From DASTDY01 sp035457345 (GTDB lineage: Bacteria; Patescibacteriota; Saccharimonadia; Saccharimonadales; EFPC-124): 16,865 bases of DNA. A program made the translations under genes and the position numbers. This document shows, in pieces, positions 6,915 to 13,059 of this stretch (the stretch's first letter is position 1; each line of letters begins with the position of its first letter). The DNA is taken from positions 1 through 16,865 of the forward strand of contig DATIBT010000047.1 of NCBI GenBank assembly GCA_035457345.1. Direction: 5' to 3'. Under the pieces are notes generated by a model, which was not told the origin of the DNA, searched no databases, and saw only the letters and a list, made by a program, of their open reading frames with translations.

Positions 6915-6934
6915 CCGGCTCTGCCGGATCGAAC
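6915..6934 (+). repeat. 3' hairpin and complementary arm of the 6549-6914 gene
   Basis: Right after the stop codon, CCGGC-TCT-GCCGG forms a small hairpin. ATCGAAC (6928-6934), the complement of the 5' arm at 6502-6508, follows it. Confidence 0.4.
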
Positions 6935-6939
6935 AAGTC

Positions 6940-6980
6940 GGCCGCGCCGGACACCCGTTTTTTCGGGATCTGGTGCGGCC
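6940..6980 (+). terminator. Long imperfect GC-rich hairpin after 6549-6914
   Basis: GGCCGCGCCGGA pairs with the 6966-6980 side through G-U wobbles and one mismatch, around a TTTTTT loop. A run of five T follows at 6989-6993. Probable intrinsic terminator. Confidence 0.6.
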
Positions 6981-6999
6981 GCTGTTCATTTTTGCGCCT

Positions 7000-7029
7000 A
7001 ACACCTCTTGCCAGATGGCGGGAGGTGTT
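7000..7029 (+). terminator. Second terminator hairpin
   Basis: AACACCTCTTGCC and GGCGGGAGGTGTT form a 13-bp stem (two G-U pairs when read as the plus-strand RNA) with an AGAT loop, followed by T-rich sequence. It insulates the ASCH gene downstream. Confidence 0.65.
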
Positions 7030-7109
7030 TTATGGTTTTTATAAGTCCGATCGGAAGTGGTTTTTATTGAGAAGCTTGCGCAGAAGCGGCTGGCATGACC
7101 CACCTCACG

Positions 7110-7115
7110 TATAAT
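7110..7115 (+). promoter_or_regulatory. -10 box of a leaderless ASCH transcript
   Basis: A perfect TATAAT ends six bases before the ATG at 7122, so transcription should begin at or within a base or two of the start codon. No -35 match and no SD are seen. Confidence 0.6.
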
Positions 7116-7121
7116 GGGTGT

Positions 7122-7475
7122 ATGACGCATTACTCCCAGATCGCCGATGGGCCATTTCAACAGATCAAACGCGGCGAACGGCTCATTGAACCACGCCTAA
7201 ACGACGACGCTCATCGCAAAATTCGTCCTGGAGATCTGCTTATAATTACCAACCGCACAACTGGCGAAGAGGTGGTCGCGAAGGTGGTTGGCGTATTGCG
7301 CTACCCAAGCTTTGTTGAATTGCTGCAGGCATATCCAGCCGAACGATTTGGCGTACAGGACGAACGTGACATGCTCACCGAAATGAAGCAGTATTATACG
7401 TCAGAGCAGGAAATAGCCCACGGTGTTCTTGGTATAAAACTACATCTACTAAAAGGAAAAACAAGCAGCCATTAA
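7122..7475 (+). CDS. ASCH-domain protein
   Basis: This is a 117-residue PUA-fold ASCH domain, a family proposed to bind RNA; some members act on modified nucleosides. Seen here: IKRGERLIEPRLND (15-28), the G-x-K-x-x-E-x-R type signature near the N-terminus; the RPGDLLIITN strand (36-44); VVAKVVGVLRYPSF (51-64); and a C-terminal YYTSEQEIAHGVLGIKL typical of the last strand. The domain fills the whole protein. I chose ATG 7122. The upstream ATG at 7095 would put TATAAT inside the coding sequence and adds unmatched residues. The start has no SD and seems leaderless. It is a single-gene unit between terminators. Confidence 0.82.
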   Translation: MTHYSQIADGPFQQIKRGERLIEPRLNDDAHRKIRPGDLLIITNRTTGEEVVAKVVGVLRYPSFVELLQAYPAERFGVQDERDMLTEMKQYYTSEQEIAHGVLGIKLHLLKGKTSSH

Positions 7476-7483
7476 TTGCATAA

Positions 7484-7501
7484 CGGGCAGTCTAGTGCCC
7501 G
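7484..7501 (+). terminator. Small hairpin after the ASCH gene
   Basis: CGGGCA-GTCTAG-TGCCCG, nine bases past the stop codon. Only a weak T-rich tail follows, so termination is possible but not certain. Confidence 0.4.
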
Positions 7502-7524
7502 CAGCGGCTTTATTGTCATACAGT

Positions 7525-7549
7525 AAAAAACGCAAGAGTGCGCGCTCTT
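7525..7549 (-). terminator. Terminator of the 7549-8151 gene
   Basis: On the minus strand an AAGAG...CTCTT stem (7534-7549) overlaps the stop codon. A run of six T follows (A at 7525-7530 on the plus strand), the classic intrinsic arrangement. Confidence 0.7.
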
Positions 7550-8151
7550 TAGTGCTTAGTGCTAAAGTAATCGATCTCTTTAATGATGTCGAGCAACGCT
7601 TGGGCACGTTTTGTTTCGTCGGTGATTTCTTTGGCTGCGTCGTGAGCTTCGTCTAGGAGTGATTGATCATCGGTGGAACGGATAATAAGCAGCAATGTGT
7701 CGAACTTTTCATCGGCTGGCAAATTAAGCTTGCCGACCAGAGGGCGGAGTTCCTCAAGTGCTGACGTTTTAATTTTGTCGAGGTCGCTATTGCCCGTGCT
7801 CGGTAGTTTACCGGCGCCGTCCAAGCTACTGCTGTCGTGCGAGCGGTGAATTTCTGGGAGTTCATCGGGTGCAGGTGCTGGTGGTACAGGCGGTTTGGCA
7901 TCGTCTGCTGGCGGGGTGGGCAAAATGATAGCCGGGTCGATGTCGTCAACCTTTGTTGGCTTGGGGTCGAGAGGGTCAGGCGCATTGGTCAGGGTCGGCG
8001 CGGCAGCATCAGCAGGGTTACTGCCCTGTGCTTGTTTGTTGTCGTCGCCGCCAGGGACTGGGGTTTCTTCAAATTGTAGGCCACCCTGTAGTGCCTTTGC
8101 CAGTTCATCGTCGCCCGACATGGCTGGATGCTGATCTTGCGTCTGGTCCAT
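7549..8151 (-). CDS. Hypothetical acidic, Pro-rich protein with a helical C-terminal domain
   Basis: Residues 1 to about 118 are low complexity: Asp, Pro and Ala rich (runs such as PTPPADDAKPPVPPAPAPDE), surely disordered. Residues about 122-200 form an amphipathic helical domain (SALEELRPLVGKLNLPADEKFDTLLLIIRST and DEAHDAAKEITDETKRAQALLDIIKEID). There is no membrane segment and no cysteine. The start at 8151 follows AAGAGGTGGGAA. I do not recognise the family. The architecture, a flexible tail plus a helical bundle, would suit a scaffold or adaptor, but no function can be claimed. It is divergent from the PGI/PMI gene with about 90 bases between. Confidence 0.75.
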   Translation of the reverse strand: MDQTQDQHPAMSGDDELAKALQGGLQFEETPVPGGDDNKQAQGSNPADAAAPTLTNAPDPLDPKPTKVDDIDPAIILPTPPADDAKPPVPPAPAPDELPEIHRSHDSSSLDGAGKLPSTGNSDLDKIKTSALEELRPLVGKLNLPADEKFDTLLLIIRSTDDQSLLDEAHDAAKEITDETKRAQALLDIIKEIDYFSTKH

Positions 8152-8245
8152 TTCCCACCTCTTAAAATTGTTTACGCTTGTATGCTATCCACTGTATCAT
8201 ATTTACATACGGTACGGATAGACATAAGCGCTTTCAGGAGGTCCC

Positions 8246-9289
8246 ATGCTCGACGATGCAAACGTTATAAAACAACGCGATCCCCAAGATTACCTCGGTT
8301 TTGCTGCAAAACAACCAGAACAGCTCAAACATACCTTTGGCATAACAGAGGCGCATTTTCCCAAAGAGATTGATGACGTGGTATTTGCTGGCATGGGTGG
8401 CAGCTCGCTGGTGGCAGAGCTAGTACGCACCTGGCCAGAACTAGACGAGCCGTTTGTGATTGTAAAAGACTATAAGCTGCCGGCGTTCGTGGATGAAAAC
8501 ACGTTAGTTATTTGTGCTAGCTATTCTGGTAATACCGAAGAAACGTTGGAGTGCCTTGCCCAGGCCCGTGCAAAAAAAGCCCAGATTGCCATTATTGCCC
8601 ATGGGGGAAAACTGGGGGAAATCGCCAAGTCAGAAGGGTTGGTGTACGCCGAATTGCCGGAATGCCCGCAGCCGCGCGCCGGGGTGTTTTATGCGTACCG
8701 TGCCGTGATTGAGATTTTGCTTGCTGTCAAGCTCGTGCCAAATAGTGATGTTGCTGAACTTGAGGCGCTTGTTGCGCCACTCGAACAGGCCATTGCCGGC
8801 TGGACTGCCGACGTGCCCGAAGAGCGCAATCTGGCTAAGCAAGTCGCCCAAAAGATGGTTGGCAAGACGCCTATTATTTACAGTGGTCCGCTTATGTACG
8901 GCGCGGCGTTTAAATGGAAGATAGACGTTAACGAGAACGCCAAAAATACTGCGTGGTGCGGGCAAATTCCTGAATTCAACCACAATGAGTTTATTGGCTG
9001 GAGTAGTCATCCCGTAGAAAAACCGTTTGCGGTTATAAATTTGCTTTCGAGTTTTGAGCATCCGCGCGTGCAAAAACGGTTTGAGTTAAGTGACCGATTG
9101 CTTTCTGGTATGCGCCCGGCCTCTATTAATATCGAAGCCAAGGGGAGTAGCCCGCTTGAGCACCAACTTTACTTGGTGCTGCTTGGCGATTTTGCCACAA
9201 CATACATGGGATTGCTGAATGGAGTCAATCCAACTCCTGTTGAACTTGTTGAGAAGTTTAAAAAAGAGCTTGGTCCGCACGAAATGTAA
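8246..9289 (+). CDS. Bifunctional phosphoglucose/phosphomannose isomerase (SIS domains)
   Basis: This cytoplasmic enzyme interconverts fructose-6-P with glucose-6-P and mannose-6-P. It belongs to the small PGI/PMI family best known from archaea and is not the large classical Pgi. Visible features: the first SIS domain with GMGGSSLVAEL (49-59) and SYSGNTEET (92-100), which bind the sugar phosphate; then VNENAKNTAWCGQIPEFNHNE with Glu230 and His246, whose 16-residue spacing matches the catalytic Glu/His pair described for the family; and the C-terminal YMGLLNGVNPTPVELVEKFK. At 347 residues it has the family length. The start ATG at 8246 follows AGGAGGT. It supplies mannose-6-P and glucose-6-P to the mutases encoded at 784-3670. 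Confidence 0.92.
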   Translation: MLDDANVIKQRDPQDYLGFAAKQPEQLKHTFGITEAHFPKEIDDVVFAGMGGSSLVAELVRTWPELDEPFVIVKDYKLPAFVDENTLVICASYSGNTEETLECLAQARAKKAQIAIIAHGGKLGEIAKSEGLVYAELPECPQPRAGVFYAYRAVIEILLAVKLVPNSDVAELEALVAPLEQAIAGWTADVPEERNLAKQVAQKMVGKTPIIYSGPLMYGAAFKWKIDVNENAKNTAWCGQIPEFNHNEFIGWSSHPVEKPFAVINLLSSFEHPRVQKRFELSDRLLSGMRPASINIEAKGSSPLEHQLYLVLLGDFATTYMGLLNGVNPTPVELVEKFKKELGPHEM

Positions 9290-9333
9290 GTGAGCCCCGG
9301 GCAGCATGGGGAACTGCGCCGAGGCTCGTAAGG

Positions 9334-9356
9334 CTCGCCTATTTTAGCCGGGCGAG
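9334..9356. terminator. Hairpin between convergent genes
   Basis: CTCGCC and GGCGAG enclose an 11-base loop containing TTTT. It could serve either the isomerase gene or the minus-strand small genes. No good U-tract follows. Confidence 0.35.
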
Positions 9357-9365
9357 AGGCGGTTA

Positions 9366-9381
9366 CAGCCATACGTGGCTG
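9366..9381 (-). terminator. Hairpin after the 9398-9712 gene
   Basis: CAGCCA-TACG-TGGCTG, a perfect 6-bp stem with a tetraloop, 16 bases past the minus-strand stop codon. There is no U-tract. Confidence 0.45.
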
Positions 9382-9397
9382 CGGCCGGTGTGTTGTG

Positions 9398-9712
9398 TCA
9401 GGCGGTTGTCGGGCCCAGTCCGTCCACCCAGCCGTCCCAGAGATCGCACGCCGAGCCTTTGGCTCGGTCGATTGCGCCGCGGGCGGCTTCCAACCACTTG
9501 GTCGTTCCCACGTTTTCGATCGTTTCGTGAGGTTCGCTGGCCAACATGGCCAGGTGGCGGCGGGTTGACGGGTCAACCAGATCATGCTGGCTGAGTTGCC
9601 GAAGCTCCTGCTGGAGCATCCGCACCTGACGGGCAGCCTGTACTGTCTGGTAGCGTAGGTACCCGAGGCACCCGAGCGCACCAATCAGCATGGCCAGGAG
9701 AGTGTGCTGCAT
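9398..9712 (-). CDS. Small membrane-anchored coiled-coil protein, 104 aa
   Basis: The N-terminus holds one hydrophobic segment (about residues 3-20, HTLLAMLIGALGCLGYL). A charged amphipathic helix follows that is probably coiled coil (TVQAARQVRMLQQELRQLSQHD), then a short soluble tail ending in TTA. It could be a signal anchor with the coil on either side of the membrane; there is no clear cleavage site. The start ATG at 9712 directly follows GGAGGTAGG. It is the second gene of a two-gene unit with the HX3CX2C protein at 9749-9949. A perfect 7-bp hairpin (9728-9748) sits between them. I do not recognise the family. Confidence 0.65.
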   Translation of the reverse strand: MQHTLLAMLIGALGCLGYLRYQTVQAARQVRMLQQELRQLSQHDLVDPSTRRHLAMLASEPHETIENVGTTKWLEAARGAIDRAKGSACDLWDGWVDGLGPTTA

Positions 9713-9727
9713 CCTACCTCCATTTCT

Positions 9728-9748
9728 CTTCCGGACGGGCGCCGGAAG
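9728..9748 (-). repeat. Hairpin between the two small genes
   Basis: CTTCCGG and CCGGAAG pair around a 7-base loop, directly abutting the stop codon of the 9749-9949 gene and just upstream of the next SD. It may stabilise the upstream message or modulate translation of the second gene. Confidence 0.6.
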
Positions 9749-9949
9749 TCATGCAGAGTTGCTGGCTGCGTGCGGTGGTCGCCGGTAAAACTCGGCATAC
9801 CGCGCACTGCATTTGGCGCAGGCAGGAATGTGCCCGCGTGCAATTGCCAGGTCGTGCTCTGTTGGTTCGTCGCCCAGAATGCGGGTGACGAATGTGCAGA
9901 CCGCGCGGAATTCGCGCAGTTCGTCGTCGGACAACCCGAGGTCGTCCAT
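9749..9949 (-). CDS. Small putative zinc-binding protein with an HX3CX2C motif
   Basis: This 66-residue protein has GHIPACAKC (about 40-48), an H-x3-C-x2-C arrangement as in the zinc-binding anti-sigma (ZAS) or 'putative zinc-finger' domain. It is preceded by helices (LSDDELREFRAVCTFVTRILG, EHDLAIAR) as in that fold; Cys18 could be an additional ligand. No membrane segment is present, but the next gene encodes a small membrane-anchored coil. The start ATG at 9949 follows AAGGAGGTGAAGA. No sigma-factor gene lies in the window, so an anti-sigma role is only a possibility; a stand-alone zinc-site protein is equally open. Confidence 0.65.
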   Translation of the reverse strand: MDDLGLSDDELREFRAVCTFVTRILGDEPTEHDLAIARGHIPACAKCSARYAEFYRRPPHAASNSA

Positions 9950-9972
9950 TCTTCACCTCCTTCGGGCGATAG

Positions 9973-10932
9973 CTATGTAGTTATAGCAGTTTTACCGACT
10001 TTTCGCAATCGGCGGCCGCGTTGTTCGGCGAATTGTTTTTCGATGAAAGCCATGACTGGTTCGGTGTCTTCGTATTCGAAGTTGCGAACTTTGCCGAGGC
10101 TGTCGGCATTAACGATACAGTTCTGAATGGGTTCGCCACCGGGGGTTGTGCCAGATTTGTAGAAATAGCCGTTTGTAGTAGCAGCTTCGGCTTCTGCGGC
10201 GGTCATGTAGCCGTCATCGTACTGTTTTTTAACAGCCCTATTAAAGCCTGTATCTGTTTTTGAGTCGAGACGCAGTTCGTTGTCATCGGCGTCATAAATG
10301 ATGATGTCAGTGCCACGCAAGTCTTCCTCGGGGGTGGCACCTACAATTTCCCAACCTTCTGGCAGTTCCGCTTCAGCGGCGCGCCATAGGGCAACCTCCC
10401 GGGAAATGCCAGAGATAATACGGTTGTAATTGTCATTGGCGAGAGTCGCCACATGCCACTCATCGCGCAGCAGGTCACTACTGCGGCGACGTAGCTCGGT
10501 TGGAAAAGTAGCAAGCATGCTTGGTGGCATATAAGCCATGGCTTCAGCGAGGTTCTGGTTAAAGCGGCTAACAGTCAGCTTATCTGTTGTGCGGTCGGCG
10601 CGACTAGCAGAGTTACCTTCCTCGAGACGGCCATGGGCCGCAGCGGTTTGGGGCATTTCCAGCGTAACCAAGGCAACGCGGTTGGCGGTGACGTGACTTG
10701 TGGTCCAATCTTCAATAGGTGCATCCGCCAGGTCGGCAGTATGCATGGCACGGGCGAGGTCAAGCGTGGTGGCTGGCGTGGGTTTTTCGCGGCGTGCAAC
10801 GAGCGCGTCGTGCGCTTCTTCAAATCGGCCACGAACTAAGTAGTCGGTACTGCGCCAGACTTGCTCTGCCATGCCGCCTTCGCGGCGTTCAGCTGTTGGG
10901 CGGGCGGTGGTTGCTATTGAATGTTCTGCCAT
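9973..10932 (-). CDS. PD-(D/E)XK nuclease-like protein, 319 aa
   Basis: The middle of the protein has the pattern of the PD-(D/E)XK nuclease fold: a helix with Glu179 (SREVALWRAAEAEL), then LRGTDIIIYDADDNELRLDSKTDTG, where Asp209 in GTD and Asp223-x-Lys225 in D-S-K would be the catalytic acids and lysine. The N-terminal 160 residues are helical and hydrophilic. The C-terminal 90 residues (with YFYKSGTTPGGEPIQNCIVNADSLG) are of unknown type. It might be a nuclease of a defence or repair system, or an inactive relative. The start ATG at 10932 lies about 20 bases after the predicted transcription start and lacks an SD; Met21 (10872) has GAAGGCGG upstream and is an alternative. Confidence 0.6.
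   Translation of the reverse strand: MAEHSIATTARPTAERREGGMAEQVWRSTDYLVRGRFEEAHDALVARREKPTPATTLDLARAMHTADLADAPIEDWTTSHVTANRVALVTLEMPQTAAAHGRLEEGNSASRADRTTDKLTVSRFNQNLAEAMAYMPPSMLATFPTELRRRSSDLLRDEWHVATLANDNYNRIISGISREVALWRAAEAELPEGWEIVGATPEEDLRGTDIIIYDADDNELRLDSKTDTGFNRAVKKQYDDGYMTAAEAEAATTNGYFYKSGTTPGGEPIQNCIVNADSLGKVRNFEYEDTEPVMAFIEKQFAEQRGRRLRKVGKTAITT
9980..10008 (-). promoter_or_regulatory. Promoter of the 9398-9949 unit, inside the preceding gene's end
   Basis: On the minus strand TTGCGA (10003-10008) and TATAAC (9980-9985) are 17 bp apart. They lie within the last codons of the 9973-10932 gene, so the two units overlap. Predicted start near 9973. The layout closely resembles the promoter of the 3729-4307 gene (TTGCAG, 17 bp, TATAAC). 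Confidence 0.65.
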
Positions 10933-10958
10933 CTTTTTGTTTTTGAATGCTTATTTAA

Positions 10959-10987
10959 ACATTAGCATTTTAATGCATTAATGTCAA
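10959..10987 (-). promoter_or_regulatory. Strong promoter with an operator-like palindrome
   Basis: On the minus strand a perfect TTGACA (10982-10987), 17 bp, and extended TGC-TAATGT (10959-10964). The region 10959-10984 is an imperfect palindrome (ACATTA-GCATT facing AATGC-AT-TAATGT) spanning the -10 and the spacer, well placed for a repressor. Confidence 0.72.
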
Positions 10988-11010
10988 TGTAATGATAAAA
11001 GCGTGTTTAA

Positions 11011-11057
11011 CGCCCCCGGCACGACAGGCTAGTGCCCGCCGCGCCGGGCCGTCGGGG
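11011..11057 (-). terminator. GC-rich hairpin region after the 11062-11730 gene
   Basis: Nested complementary GC-rich segments include GGCAC (11018-11022) with GTGCC (11032-11036) and outer CCCCGG-type pairing. They lie immediately past the minus-strand stop codon. No run of T follows the GC core directly. Confidence 0.4.
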
Positions 11058-11064
11058 TGGATCA
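11049..11064 (+). repeat. 3' arm complementary to the 5' UTR of the 11062-11730 gene
   Basis: CCGTCG (11049-11054) and GGATCA (11059-11064, including the stop codon) are complementary, in the right order, to CGACGG (11746-11751) and TGATCC (11733-11738) in the 5' UTR, the latter overlapping the SD. Two 6-bp blocks could be coincidence. Confidence 0.35.
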
Positions 11065-11730
11065 GTGTGAGCGCCTTGCGAGCGTAGTCACTGCGACTTC
11101 CAAAATTTTTGCCCGGCCAACCGGTTCGCGTGTTGCAATCTCCTGGAGATGCGACGGCAGCATACTGCTGAACCTTTCGCTATCTTCTGACTGTCGGCCT
11201 ATGCGGCGGAGCGCTCCTTCTGGGTCATGCGGTGACTTGGTGAGCAAAAAGACTGCCAGCCGCACCCCAGCTAGTGCGTCCTGCCAGGGACGGTACTGTC
11301 TCAATATCCTTTTAACTGTCTTGCGGTCGAGATACCCCTCGCTGGCAATGTGCAGACGAGCGAGATTTGGTTGCTGCAGCGGCCACAGATCGTCTGGAGC
11401 TACCACAATGCCACTGATGAGGCGGGAGCCTCGTGTGGGCTGACGCTCCAACTTGATCAGTATTGGCTTAGCGGGCACGGCTATGTGGTGCCAGGTGAGC
11501 TCGGGAACGATATCGTCGTAGACTTGGGTAATGTCACTGATCGTTGACAAGTTTGCCCTGGGCCGCCTGTCGCCCATAACGTAATACTGGAGGGGCCCAA
11601 CTAAGGCGAGCGAAGGACCGGTGTAGGTGAACGCCACCTTGGTCCCCGTCTGGTCACTGATGTACGCGGGCAGACCCCCATGAGTGAGTAACGGTTTTGC
11701 CCACGCAATTGCCTCTTCCCTAGATACCAT
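11062..11730 (-). CDS. Hypothetical protein, 222 aa
   Basis: I do not recognise the family. The protein is soluble and mixed alpha/beta. Basic and hydrophobic residues alternate, for example AVPAKPILIKLERQPTRGSRLISGIVVAPDDLW in the middle and a helical, Arg-rich C-terminal third (LDRKTVKRILRQYRPWQDALAG). No signal peptide, no cysteines and no recognised catalytic motif are seen. The start ATG at 11730 is chosen for TTAGGATCATC just upstream; a longer frame to 11793 runs through two hairpins of the leader and looks non-coding. It is a single-gene unit downstream of the MacB-type operon on the same strand, and looks more GC-rich than that operon. Confidence 0.65.
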   Translation of the reverse strand: MVSREEAIAWAKPLLTHGGLPAYISDQTGTKVAFTYTGPSLALVGPLQYYVMGDRRPRANLSTISDITQVYDDIVPELTWHHIAVPAKPILIKLERQPTRGSRLISGIVVAPDDLWPLQQPNLARLHIASEGYLDRKTVKRILRQYRPWQDALAGVRLAVFLLTKSPHDPEGALRRIGRQSEDSERFSSMLPSHLQEIATREPVGRAKILEVAVTTLARRSH

Positions 11731-11751
11731 GATGATCCTAACTAACGACGG

Positions 11752-11773
11752 GTTGCGGCTATGAAGCCACAAC
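11752..11773 (-). repeat. 5' UTR hairpin of the 11062-11730 gene
   Basis: GTTGCGGCT and AGCCACAAC form a 9-bp stem (one G-U in the minus-strand RNA) with a 4-base loop, about 13 bases upstream of the SD. Confidence 0.65.
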
Positions 11774-11778
11774 GGACA

Positions 11779-11798
11779 AGCCATTACTCTCAATGGCT
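11779..11798 (-). terminator. Hairpin after the MacB-type operon
   Basis: AGCCATT and AATGGCT pair perfectly around a 6-base loop, about 35 bases past the permease stop codon. It lacks a strong U-tract. It may terminate the operon or be the first of two leader hairpins of the next gene. Confidence 0.45.
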
Positions 11799-11832
11799 CT
11801 GTACTACTACGCTACCACGGAGTAAGACAGAA

Positions 11833-13059
11833 CTATTGAAAATACCGGAGTGCTTCTATGGGATCTTTACGCGCAGCTTTTATGGCCGGCCATGCGCCGA
11901 ACAATAGGCCGACGCCCAATGCGATAGCCATCGCCAGCAGGACAATCCACACCGTGATGCCTGGCATAAATCCAAGGAACGTGCCGGCTACAAAGGCGCA
12001 GGCATACCCAAGGGCCAGGCCAAAGACACCGCCCAAAATAGTCATGACTAGTGATTCGATCATAAATTGCGACAGCACCTGATGATTGGTAGCGCCGACC
12101 GCTTTACGGATGCCGATCTCGCGCGTACGCTCGGTAACGCTCACTAGCATGATATTCATAATACCAATGCCGCCCACGATCACAGAGATCCCAGCCACAG
12201 CGCTAATAAAGGTGGTGAGTACTCGAAAAAGTTGGTCGGTCAGCTGTAAGGCTTCTTCTGGCCGGAGCACCGTAAAGTCTTCTTCGCCACCGTGATTGGC
12301 GAGGATGGTGTCTTTTACCTTTTTGCCCGTCGTAGAAGTAACGTCTGCGTTTTTAGCTTTCACGGTGATTTGCTGGATTTGGGCGATACCTTGGTTGAAT
12401 GATTTGCCAGCGGCCAGGCTCACAAATGCAGACCGGTTCAGATCAACGGCATTGCTTACGGCAATAGATGAGGTAAAGTCGCGCAGGATGCCAATGACGG
12501 TAAAGTCCTGGCCGCGCAGGGTGATTTTTTGGCCAATGGCAACGTCGGAACCAAGCAAGTCAAGGGCAAGCTGGTGGCCAAGCACGACGGTTTCGCGCTG
12601 AATCCCCTTGCTTAAGAATTCTCCGGCTCGGGCGCCAAATCCAAGTGTATCGGCAAGCTCGGGCGTAGTGGCAATTATGCTCCCGCTCGCCGTGCGGCTG
12701 CCATTTGCGATGCTGCCAGTCACAAACATGAAAGGGGCGGCGTGGGAGACGCCGTCGGTAGCGGTAATGCTTTCTAGGTCATGCTCTGTGAGAGTGGAGG
12801 AGCTAAAGGTGGGCAGGACGCCAGAGCTTAGTACTGAGCTGGCAGTATCGACAACGACCTTGCCGGGCCGGACCGTAATGATGTCGTTGCCAAGCTGCGA
12901 TATCTGGCCGCGCACCATGTTTTTAGCACCTTCGCCCAGCGCCACAATGGCCGTGACTGAGGCCACGCCAATCACAATGCCCAGAATAGTGAGAGAGGTG
13001 CGTACCTTGGTGGCACTCAAGTTGGTAAGTGCAATTTTAAGATCAACTGCCCAGCGCAT
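11833..13059 (-). CDS. MacB/FtsX-type ABC transporter permease
   Basis: This is a four-helix ABC permease of the MacB (type VII) class, which couples ATP hydrolysis to movement of an extracytoplasmic domain rather than to classical transport. Features: an N-terminal amphipathic helix then TM1 (about 22-43, RTSLTILGIVIGVASVTAIVAL); a large extracytoplasmic domain (about 45-280) with Ser/Thr-rich loops; and three C-terminal TM helices. The hallmark cytoplasmic loop TERTREIGIRKAVGATNHQVL is present, as is the C-terminal PAIKAARKDPIEALRYFQ. At 408 residues it has the usual length. The ATG shares one base with the ATPase stop (TAATG). In single-membrane or unusual-envelope bacteria such systems often export peptides or lipoproteins; the substrate is unknown. 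Confidence 0.92.
   Translation of the reverse strand: MRWAVDLKIALTNLSATKVRTSLTILGIVIGVASVTAIVALGEGAKNMVRGQISQLGNDIITVRPGKVVVDTASSVLSSGVLPTFSSSTLTEHDLESITATDGVSHAAPFMFVTGSIANGSRTASGSIIATTPELADTLGFGARAGEFLSKGIQRETVVLGHQLALDLLGSDVAIGQKITLRGQDFTVIGILRDFTSSIAVSNAVDLNRSAFVSLAAGKSFNQGIAQIQQITVKAKNADVTSTTGKKVKDTILANHGGEEDFTVLRPEEALQLTDQLFRVLTTFISAVAGISVIVGGIGIMNIMLVSVTERTREIGIRKAVGATNHQVLSQFMIESLVMTILGGVFGLALGYACAFVAGTFLGFMPGITVWIVLLAMAIALGVGLLFGAWPAIKAARKDPIEALRYFQ

Noticed and set aside
8194..8225. CTATCC...GGATAG inverted repeat between divergent genes
   Set aside because: Six-base arms 25 bases apart are too short and distant to support a call.
11731..11793. N-terminal extension of the 11062-11730 protein
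   Set aside because: It would translate leader hairpins and bypass the SD at 11736-11739.
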